A stretch of 64,000 nucleotides of DNA from Entophlyctis helioformis (taxonomy: Eukaryota > Chytridiomycota > Chytridiomycetes > Chytridiales > Chytriomycetaceae), in assembly GCA_025526915.1 (NCBI GenBank), contig JAHLKH010000019.1:124001-188000 (forward strand). The letters run 5' to 3'. Positions within the stretch are counted from its first letter, which is position 1. The number at the start of each line of letters is the position of its first letter. A model generated the notes under the pieces. The model was not told where the DNA came from and did no database searches. It worked only from the letters and a program-made list of their open reading frames with translations. The position numbers were made by a program, and so were the translations under genes. Below, piece after piece: positions 56,232 through 64,000 of this stretch.

Positions 56232-58710
56232 TCAGGCGGTGCGGCCAAGGTTAAACTCGGTCGGCCGCAAGCAGATGTCGATCATCGAGTCGACGACGGC
56301 CTGCAGGTCGCGCTTGGCGGCGTCGAGCGTCGATGCGCGCAGCTCGGTGTAGTACTTGATTTTCGGCTCAGTGCCCGATGTCCGCAGTGTCATTAGTGCG
56401 CCGTTCTCGAGCCTGATGCGCGCACGTGCGTAGGAGACATGGCGTGGCGTGGAGTGAGTACGAGACAGAGTCACGCTATCAAAACGACAAACGCGAGCAA
56501 GACGAGCAGCGCGGATGGACGTACTCGAGAGTGAGCATCTGGGCCGACGACGACACGGGCAGCGTCGGCTTATGGTCGGCCTCGGCCGTGTCGTAGCCGA
56601 TCGTCAGGTCGCGCACCCACGTGACCTTGGAGCCGCCAATCGTCTCGGGGTACTTGAGGGCGTGGGGGAACGCCGATCCAGCCGCCGCCGGCGAGCGCGT
56701 TTTGCCGTACCGGATGTCGTCAAAGATGGCATTGATGAGCGGCTGCTCGTGGCAGATAAAGTAGCCGTTGTTGGACGTGAAGTAGCCGTATCTGTGCAAG
56801 CAGCAGCAAACATCCAACAGCATCGTGTACGTGTGGGTTAGCATGGTGAGTCGATACTCCCTCTGCTTGCTCCAACTCGACAGAACAGAGCCTGCATGAC
56901 GAGGTGTCGCAGACGCACTTTTCATAGAGCGACATGAGGTGGCCGTGGAGGGTCTTGCCCTGGCCGGCAAGATGGTTGGCCCACTCGCCAACAACTGCAA
57001 GCGCACTGACACCGTCCTTGTCGCGGACAGCGTCGCCAACCATGAACCCAATCGCCTCCTCGTACGCAAACACGACATTGTATCCGGCCGCCTCGAGGTC
57101 GATGGCGCGGTTACCCAGCCACTTGAATCCTGTGAGCGTCTCGACAAAGTGGAACCCTTCCTGCTTGGCCATCTGCTTGAGCATGTGGAGGGACACGGTC
57201 GTCGTGAGCATGGCAAGCGGACGCGTGTCGGCAGCGCCACCAGCCTCTTGCTTGCGACGCATGGTTTCGAGCACGAAGCTGGCAATAATGACACCAATCT
57301 CGTTGCCGTTGAAGATGTGCCACGATCCGTTGGGCAGCTTCTCGGCGATGGCGAGCCGGTCGGCGTCGGGGTCGTTGGCGAAGATGACCGTGGCGCCGTG
57401 CTCGTCGGCGCACTTCATTGCGAGCGCCAGAGCACCCTTGCCTTCCTCGGGGTTGGGGTACGCGACGGTGGGGAAGTCGGGGTCTGGCTGGACCTGCTCA
57501 GGCGTCTGCACAAACGGCTCGAGGCCAAACGTCTTGAATGCTCTGACGGCCGCGTTCAGGCCAATGCCGTGCATGGCGGTGTAGCAGAACTTGACGTTTG
57601 ACTTGGAGTTGGTCTCGCTGGACGGGCATGCAGAGTGTCAGATGCCAGAAGAATCCAAGGCGCTGGCTGGCTGGCGGAGACGAGACGCGCGGGGCTTACC
57701 GGTAGATGGACTGCTTGAGCAGAGCAGCGTAGTATGCATCGCGGATATCCTTGAGCGGGTCAGAGACGAGCGGGCTCGTGTTGACGAGGTCGTAGTCCCA
57801 GGTCCAGGGGATCAGGTTCTGCTCGATGCGCTCGGCAATGTTCTTGTCGTGGGGGCTGATGATCTGGCAGCCGTTGCCGGCATACAGCTTGTAGCCGTTG
57901 TCCTGCTTGGGGTTGTGGCTGGCGGTGATCATGATGCCGCAGCCAGCATTGAGGGTGGTTGTTCCAAAGGGCACCAGCGGCGTGTGCACCAGGTCGTTGT
58001 AGTAGTAGACGCGCACGCCCTTTGAGGCAAAGACGGCCGCCGTCAGCCTGGACGCCAATCAATCGGTCGTGTGAGCAAACGGCTGTGGTCGCGGTGATGG
58101 CCAGCAGCGACACAAGACACAAGGCGATCAGGTGACGTGCACAGAGAGGCATGCGAGCGTGTGTGTATGCGAGTGTGTGTGTGCAGAGGGACGCACTTGG
58201 CAAAGGCCTCTGAGTTGTGACGGTGGTCGTGGCCGACGACGACGCCGCGGGTCTTGAAGTCGGGCACGGTGTCGAGGTAGTAGGCGCAGACGCCCTGATG
58301 TGCGATGGACGGCATGCGAGCGTGCGTGAGACAAGGCAGGCAGGCATGCATGCGTGAGACAGAGCGACGCAGCGACGCACCTGCGAGGCCTGGATGACGG
58401 TGAGCTCGTTCATGCGGGAGAAGCCGGCGCCCATCTCGGCGCGCAGACCTGGCGGGCGAGCGAGCGAGAGCCAGCGTGAGACAGCGTGTGTCGGCATTCA
58501 GCGTGAGACATCATTCAGCGCAGCGCAGCGCAACGCACCGGCCGTGCCAAACGAGAGGCGCGAGGCCACGAGGGGCCGCAGACGGTCGACGTCGGCCGCG
58601 TCGAGCAGGCGCTGGATGGCGTCGCGCGTGGCGGCGTTGCGGTCGAGGGCGACGTACTCGCGGGCAGCGGCGAGCACGGCGTCGCCGGTTGGTGCAGAGG
58701 CGGCGGCCAT
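56232..58710 (-). CDS. PGM2: Phosphoglucomutase/phosphopentomutase (PGM2 type)
   Basis: Seven exons (58710-58539, 58448-58381, 58294-58197, 58047-57700, 57617-56919, 56791-56525, 56412-56232) give 610 residues with every phase intact. Motifs: RLSFGTAGLRAEMGAGFSRM at the N-terminus, VVVGHDHRHNSEAFA, the phosphoserine loop ITASHNPKQDNGYKLY, the magnesium loop ANDPDADRLAIAE, sugar-binding loops GFKWLGNRAI and FAYEEAIGFMVGD, and the phosphate loop LRTSGTEPKIKYY. The length and these loops match the PGM2 branch (phosphopentomutase/glucose-1,6-bisphosphate synthase relatives) rather than the shorter phosphomannomutases. The role is interconversion of ribose-1-P/ribose-5-P and glucose-1-P/6-P in the cytosol. 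Introns are 69-147 bp. It converges on the dynein gene and diverges from ARPC5. Confidence 0.95.
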
Positions 58711-58791
58711 TGTCTTGGCGTGAACTGAACGGAGAGTTGGCGGTTTGCGAGTTGTCGGGCAAGATCCCTTTAGGCAGACAAGCAGACAGAC
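58711..58791. promoter_or_regulatory. 81-bp divergent spacer between PGM2 and ARPC5
   Basis: Start codons on opposite strands are separated by 81 bp. Both transcripts must begin inside or very close to this interval. I see no TATA box or other motif I could name. Confidence 0.5.
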
Positions 58792-59597
58792 ATGGCGCAC
58801 CGCAGAACCGACGTGGACGTGGACGACGAGGACGCCTTTGTCGACGACGACCAGGCGGCCGGCCCCGCCCTGCACGAGCTGGAGGCGGCGCTGGCAGCCA
58901 AGACGGCGGGCGTGCGCTCGGCGCTGTCGCGGTGCGTTGCGTTGCGTTGCGTGTGGTAGTGGTGGCCGTGGTGGCCATGACGCTGCTGGTGGCAAGGCCA
59001 GGGTTGGACGGCGCCGGCTGCACACACACACATAGAGACAGGCGCACACAGACACACAGACACACACACAGACAGCCGCATAGAGCCACTGACGCCTGCG
59101 CTGCCCGTGCACAGCGGCGGCATCGCAGCGGCCCTCCAGCTTGCCCTCGACCAGCCCCCGACCGGCGGCCGCGACGTCGAGCCACTCAAGGTGCGTTGAT
59201 GCAGCAGTTGCTGTTGGTGCAGCAGCTGGTGCAGCAGCTTGTGCTATTGTAGCTGTTGTGATGGTGGTGGTGCCCGTGCTGTGGCTGCCTGGTACTGTAA
59301 GCGCGGCTGCGCTGACCCGCGGCTGGATCGGCCGTCTGGCTGGCTGGCTGCACGTCAACACACAGGAACGCGCCACGCAGCTCGTCGTCGAGGCACTTGC
59401 AGCCGCCCGCCCGTCCGACATTGCCGCCATCGTCGGCCAGCTGCCGCCGCAGCTCGTCGACACGCTCATGAAGTACCTGTACCGCGCCATGGCCTCGCCC
59501 GACGTGTTCTCGTCGGCCCTGCTGCTCTCGTGGCACGAAAAGGTGCGCGTACTGCCCGCTCTCTTCTGCCTGCTGCATGCTGCATGCCACTTGGCCA

Positions 59598-59631
<34 letters not shown>

Positions 59632-59755
59632 ACACACACACACACACAACACACTCACGATCGATCCGTCGACCGGTCGCGCTGGCTGCCAGGTCTACGA
59701 GGTCGGCGGCGTCGGCTCCGTGGTTCGCGTGCTCACAGACAGGCGCTCGGTCTAG
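58792..59755 (+). CDS. ARPC5: ARPC5, p16 subunit of the Arp2/3 complex
   Basis: Four exons (58792-58931, 59115-59190, 59366-59542, 59693-59755) encode 151 residues, the family length. The acidic N-terminus DVDDEDAFVDDD is followed by IAAALQLALDQPP, RATQLVVEALAAARPSDIAA, VDTLMKYLYRAMASP, LLLSWHEKVYEVGGVGSVVR and a C-terminal VLTDRRSV. ARPC5 ties Arp2 and ARPC1 into the actin-nucleating complex that drives branched actin, endocytosis and, in zoospores, crawling. All introns are GT-AG; intron 3 holds a CA microsatellite. No frame problem. Downstream, it converges on POLE3. Confidence 0.95.
59599..59649. repeat. CA microsatellite in ARPC5 intron 3
   Basis: About 25 CA units with two interruptions, inside the last intron of ARPC5 (59543-59692). 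Of the simple repeats here it is the longest dinucleotide run. Confidence 0.9.
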
Positions 59756-59917
59756 CCTCGCTGTTGCGCAATACATTCCATCCATCTGTCCATTGGCATC
59801 TTTCCTTCTAGGCTTTCTCTTGACATATTCCCTTGACATAATCCTGTGGCATATTCCCTTGGCATCTGTCCAGTACAGCCCTTCATTTGCATCCTGCCAC
59901 ATCCAGACGCAGCCTGC

Positions 59918-60550
59918 CTAGTCGCGCTCTGACGCGGGCTCGTCGTCCTCGTTCATGCCCGATCCCACGTCGCTGTCGTCGCCCCTGCCGCCCGTCCGCA
60001 GCTTCTTGGCCTCTGCCGCGTGCCCGCCCACCGACTCGCCTGCAGCCTGCGCCGTCTTGCCGTTGGGCTTCCGCTTCTGTGGCACAACCACGTCGGTATC
60101 GCCCAGCGCGTCGTCGCGATCAACCTCCATGTCGCTTGCATCGGCTTGCTCGTCGGCATCGCCCTGCTCGTCGGCGTCGCCATCGTCCGGTGCCCCGCCA
60201 ACAGCAGCTTGCTCTCTGCCCCGCTGCTTGGCCTGCTGCCTCTGTCGGTTCAGGGCCTGGTGGGCTGTCCAGTGCCCGCGCGTTCGATCAGCACAATGCC
60301 CGCTAGCGTCGTCATCTGCGCAGCGATCCAAGCATGCATGCATGCGTGTATCTGCGCACCTGCCACCTTGGCCTTGACCTGGTCGAGCAGGATCTCCTCC
60401 AGCTCGACCAGCTCGAGCGCCTTGTACACATCCGCCAGACCAAGCGTCTTGCGGCCGGCCTTTTTGGCCGCGTCGTTGGCTCTGTCCAGCGGCACAGGCG
60501 TCGCACGGGTCAGCCAGCACTCTGCCTGCCTGCGACACTCGGGCATGCAA

Positions 60551-60616
<66 letters not shown>

Positions 60617-61069
60617 CCACGCACACAGCAGACGTACGTTGACGACAGGTAGTTGATGAACACGATGCACGCCTTGCTGAGCGCTGACCGCGAGTCCTTG
60701 TGGATCTGCGTGCACGACGGAATCTGCGCCGTTCGAGCCAGCCAGCCAGCCAGTCGGTCAGTCGGTCAGCCGGTCAGCCAGCCAGCCTATCGGTCAGTCT
60801 GCACCACCACCACCTGCACAACCACCCGCAGCACTCACGGCCTCCTTGATGACTCGGGTCAGCACCGTGCGCGGCAGCTCAAAGTCCTCGATGGACGAGC
60901 CGCTGCCCGGTGCTGCTGCTGTGGCTGCCATGCCGAGCACGCTCGCACTGACGGCCCCGCCTGCAGCACCAGCAGCACCAGCAGCTCCTGCAGCTCCTGC
61001 AGCTCCTGCAGCTCCTGCAGCTCCTGCAAGTGCGTCCGCCCCGTGTGCTGCGTCCTCCATGTCGGCCAT
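59918..61069 (-). CDS. DPB4: POLE3/DPB4-like histone-fold protein
   Basis: Four exons (61069-60839, 60723-60638, 60481-60367, 60256-59918) give about 256 residues. After an Ala/Gly-rich N-terminus the H2B-like histone fold reads FELPRTVLTRVIKEA, IHKDSRSALSKACIVFINYL, SSTANDAAKKAGRKTLGLAD and VYKALELVELEEILLDQVKA. The closest pattern is POLE3/Dpb4 (CHRAC17), a subunit of DNA polymerase epsilon and of ISWI-type remodelers. The C-terminal half is acidic and Gln/Lys rich, as in the family. The last donor is uncertain: gtggca after KAK keeps the frame, whereas a neighbouring gtgcgc would not. A 9-bp repeat encodes the N-terminal Ala/Gly tract, and intron 2 contains a CGCA microsatellite. Its start codon is 48 bp from that of the ABC transporter. 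Confidence 0.87.
60550..60626. repeat. CGCA tetranucleotide microsatellite
   Basis: About 17 gcac/cgca units with small interruptions in intron 2 of the POLE3-like gene (60637-60482). Not coding. Because the units touch each other with no spacer, this is a simple tandem repeat and not a CRISPR-type array. Confidence 0.9.
60961..61030. repeat. 9-bp minisatellite coding the POLE3 Ala/Gly tract
   Basis: Units of gcagctcct (plus strand), five or more nearly perfect, followed by gcaccagca variants. On the coding strand they give repeated Ala-Gly-Ala triplets in the N-terminal tail of the POLE3-like protein. The repeat preserves the reading frame because the unit is a multiple of three. Confidence 0.85.
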
Positions 61070-61117
61070 TTCCACTTTGCCGTCGATCGGACAACGTTGC
61101 GCAAATTCCAACTCGGC
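61070..61117. promoter_or_regulatory. 48-bp divergent spacer between POLE3 and the ABCC transporter
   Basis: The two start codons lie back to back, 48 bp apart. The interval contains no TATA box and is too small for two separate core promoters, so shared or overlapping initiation is implied. Confidence 0.5.
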
Positions 61118-63940
61118 ATGGACACAACGGCGGGCCAGAGCACGATCAAGCAGGATCTCCTGTCGCTGGTCACCTTCTCCTGGGTGTCCCCCACCATGCG
61201 TCTGGGTGCTCGTAAGGCCCTCGTCGAAGAGGTCTGTGCCGCTTCCTGTCTGCTCTGCCCTGCCTTGCCTCCCTCTGCCCAGGCTGGCCTCGAGGCGGAT
61301 CGTGTGGCTGACGCTGTGCACCAACGGGCCGCTGGAACCATGACAGGACCTGCCGCAGCTCAACGACGCCCTCACGGCTCGCTCGCTCAGGTCCGTCTTC
61401 AAGGACTACGAGGACCAGTGCGCTGCCCACCAGGCCAGCCCGCACACGGTCCGCCCGCCCAGCCTCTTGCGCCGCATCTTCTCGCACTTTGCGGCCTCGT
61501 TGTGAGTCCATCAGCTATCAGCCACCGGACATCCATGGTCCGTTGATGGATAGCTTACATGTCAACAAACCTCGGATCTGACAGTGCGGCCATCACCCTT
61601 CTCAAGACAGTTGATGTGGCCGTCAGCATCTTGTCGCCGCTCATGATCCCGCAAGTCATCCAGTTCCTCGCACCCAAGCCAGACAGACCGCCGCCGTTTG
61701 TCAACAACGGCTATGCCCTCGCCTTTATCCTCTTTGGCATGATCGTGGCGCAGAATCTGTGCATGAGTGCATGGCAGGCACTGTATCTCAGCATGAGCCA
61801 GTCGCTGCGCGCTGCCTTGATCGGATCTCTCTACCGCAAGAGCCTACGCATCTCGCCAAAGGCTCGCAAGGTGCTGCCTGGCACCGCCCGCATCGTGTGC
61901 TGCTCAGCTGCTCGTCGCTGACACTCTGCATTCCAACCAGACATTCTCCGAGGGCAAGATCAACACGCTCATCATGACAGATGTCCAGTATGTGTCCGAC
62001 CTATTCAAGGCATTCACCGACATATGGGCCATCCCCGCTCAGATGGGGCTGGCCATGTACGCCATCAGCTCGCTCCTCGGCGTCGCGTTCTGGGCCGCTT
62101 TCGGCGCATTCATGTTCTGCACTCTGATCCAAGTCCCCTTGGCCATGCGCCTCGGAGCGTCGCTCGCCATCTTCACCCAGGCGCTCGACCGACGCACCAA
62201 GCTGCTCCGCGAGTTCCTGTACGGCATCAAGATCATCAAGTTCCAGGCCGTCGAGGAAGTGTTTGCCAAGGGCATCGCCACCATCCGTCACACACAGCTC
62301 GGGGCTCTCCGCCGATACTCGGCCTTGCTGTTCATTATCGTGTTTCTCAGCTTCTTCCAGAAGATCTTTGTGCCCATCCTCTCGTTTATTGTGTACGCCG
62401 CGCAAGTCGGTTCCATGGACAGCCGCGTCATTTACCCTGCGTTTGCGCTGTTCCAGGTGCTCTTTATACCCATCAACCTGATTCCTGGCCTTATCCAGTA
62501 CGTTTGCCTCGTTCGCCGACCTGCGTCCTGATTTGGTTGGCTGGTTGGCTCGGTGGTGGTGATTGATGCAGCTGACACTCTAGGCGTTGCACAGAAACGT
62601 CAACAACCTGATTGTCTCGTACAAGCGCATCACAGAGTTTACTCGTGCTGAGGAGTCGCCGCCTGATGAGCTGACGGCACGGCACGCTGCAGAGGACTCG
62701 GCTGATGGATCGGCAATCAGTTTGGTAAACGCCACCTTTACCTGGGAGGAAGTCAAGAAGGATGACCCTCAAGGTTCCAAGAGCAAGAAGCTGTCGAGAA
62801 AGACCAAGAAGGACGATGCTGGTGCCAAGGGCACGTCTGCCGAGACTGTTGTTGAGACGCAAGGCTCTGAGGAGCAGGAGCCGTTCAAGGTCGCAGACGT
62901 CAACCTGTCCATCCCGCGCGGCTCGCTCGTTGCTGTTGTCGGTTCTGTTGGATCTGGCAAGTCGTCGTTCCTGTCTGCTCTCATTGGCGGCATGCGCAAG
63001 ACGGCCGGCTCGTCGTCCGTCTACGGATCCGTCGCCTACTGCGCTCAGGAGCCGTGGATCCTGACCGGCACCGTCGAGGAGAACATTGTGTTCAGCGACG
63101 AGTCTGTGCGTCCCAACATCGCCAAGGCTGTGTCTGCCTCGTGTCTCGAGCACGACTCGAGATCCTCCCCAACGGTCTCGGCACGCAGATTGGCGAGAAG
63201 GGCATCAACCTGTCTGGCGGCCAGAAGGCTCGTGTTGCACTCGCTCGTGCCATTGCTCGCGATGCCGACATCTACCTGCTCGACGATCCCATTGCCGCAC
63301 TTGATGCGCATGTCGGCAAGAAGGTGTTTGACGAGGCCATCTGCGGCACGCTCAAGAGCAAGACGGTCGTGCTTGTCACGCACCAGCTGCACCTGCTTCC
63401 CAAGGTCGACTTTGTCGTCGTGCTTGACAATGGCCGTGTTGCCGAGACGGGCACGTTCAAGGATCTCATGGCTGTCCCCGAGAGCGCTCTCTCTGGCATC
63501 ATGAAGGACTACCACTTTGACGACGAAGACGACAAGGACGACGAAGAGGACAAGGAGAGCGATGATGCTGTCAAGGCTGTCAAGGACGACGAGGTAGTCA
63601 AGGCAATCAAGGAATACGAGTCCGAGAAGGCGGTAGCAGAGGATCGCCGCCAGGCAAGCCAGCTACTCTTATGCCCACATTACCGGGATCTAGAAACTGA
63701 CGCTTGTCTTGCAACACGTCCAACAGGGAGCCGTTGTCGCCGCCACGTTCATGTCGTACTTTACTGCCGGCGGCAGGCTCTTTCTGCCCATTCTTGTCTT
63801 CCTCACACTCGTTCTGGCGGCAACTTACATCTTCAGCCAGATGTTCCTTGCGTTCTGGTCGAGCAATGCATGGGGCTGGACATCTCAAGCTTACCTCAAC
63901 CTGTACATGCAATTCAACGCCGGTTTCCTACTGCTCCCTT
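61118..63940 (+). CDS. ABCC (MRP-type) ABC transporter, 3' end outside the window
   Basis: Exons 61118-61231, 61347-61501, 61585-61870, 61941-62497, 62584-63653 and 63727-63940 cover the first 800 residues or so; the window ends inside the next intron. Order: a short cytosolic lead (TFSWVSPTMRLGARKALVEE) without an extra N-terminal membrane domain, the first transmembrane domain (SILSPLMIPQVIQFLAPKPD, FSEGKINTLIMTDVQYVSDL), and NBD1 with Walker A GSVGSGKSSFLSAL, Q-loop YCAQEPWILTGTVEENI, signature NLSGGQKARVALARA, Walker B DIYLLDDPIAALDAHV and H-loop VTHQLHLLP. Then an acidic Lys/Asp linker and the first helices of the second membrane domain. Exports glutathione or other conjugates in family members. 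Frame steps: one base short at the 62497/62584 junction and one -1 step near 63155. The intron at 63654-63726 is GC-AG. Confidence 0.93.
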
Positions 63941-64000
63941 GTACGTGTCGGTATCGCGTGCATGGCCATTATGGCGACCGCGTACTGACCTGTGCATTCC

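Noticed and set aside
60550..60626. Tandem repeat as a CRISPR array
   Set aside because: The units are 4 bp and contiguous with no spacers, inside a spliceosomal intron of a eukaryotic gene.

Overview
The window is nuclear DNA from an early-diverging, zoosporic (chytrid-type) fungus. Evidence read from the sequence: GC-rich protein genes with many short spliceosomal introns (mostly about 70-170 bp, GT-AG plus a few GC-AG, ctgac/ctaac-like branch points), a fungal/opisthokont gene set, and a homologue of the axonemal protein SPAG8, which is expected only in a lineage that still builds a flagellum. I cannot name the species.

Layout, left to right. 0-10.6 kb: the 3' end of a DEAH-box helicase (+), a SPAG8-like axonemal protein (-), a MARK/KIN1 kinase (+), an APE1-type AP endonuclease (-), an ELL-associated factor EAF (+), and the mitochondrial AAA extractase MSP1 (+). 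10.7-20.1 kb: an unrecognised protein (-), a Myb/SANT-like protein (+), a NEM1/CTDNEP1 phosphatase (+) and GDP-mannose pyrophosphorylase (+). 20.5-31.5 kb: APC11 (-), the meiotic MutS homologue MSH5 (+), a homeodomain protein (-) and a PHD-TFS2M-SPOC transcription protein (+). 31.7-36.0 kb: a minus-strand locus with two SANTA domains and three C2H2 zinc fingers, the most unusual item here. 36.9-41 kb: an accessory stretch with an ankyrin-repeat gene between two homologous reverse-transcriptase remnants, a tRNA-Ala(AGC) and an orphan seven-helix membrane protein. 41.3-56.0 kb: cytoplasmic dynein 1 heavy chain. 56.2-64 kb: phosphoglucomutase/phosphopentomutase PGM2 (-), ARPC5 (+), the histone-fold protein POLE3/DPB4 (-) and an ABCC transporter (+) that runs off the window.

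Most neighbours alternate strands. This gives very short divergent spacers (33, 48, 81 and 124 bp between start codons) and convergent tails of about 100-400 bp. The genes are mainly housekeeping and do not form one pathway. Themes that recur are microtubule/flagellum/actin biology (SPAG8, dynein, ARPC5, MARK), chromosome biology (SANTA, MSH5, APC11, POLE3, AP endonuclease) and transcription (EAF, PHD-SPOC, homeodomain).

A caution applies to every gene. About half of the conserved genes change reading frame inside exons where no intron fits. Most of these steps look like the loss of one base; where homology fixes the site, the lost base sits in a short homopolymer. I read these as base-calling deletions in the assembly rather than pseudogenes, so those coding regions are given as genomic spans with the frame changes noted. 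Several starts listed were chosen at ATG codons by homology. Exon borders are my own manual calls.
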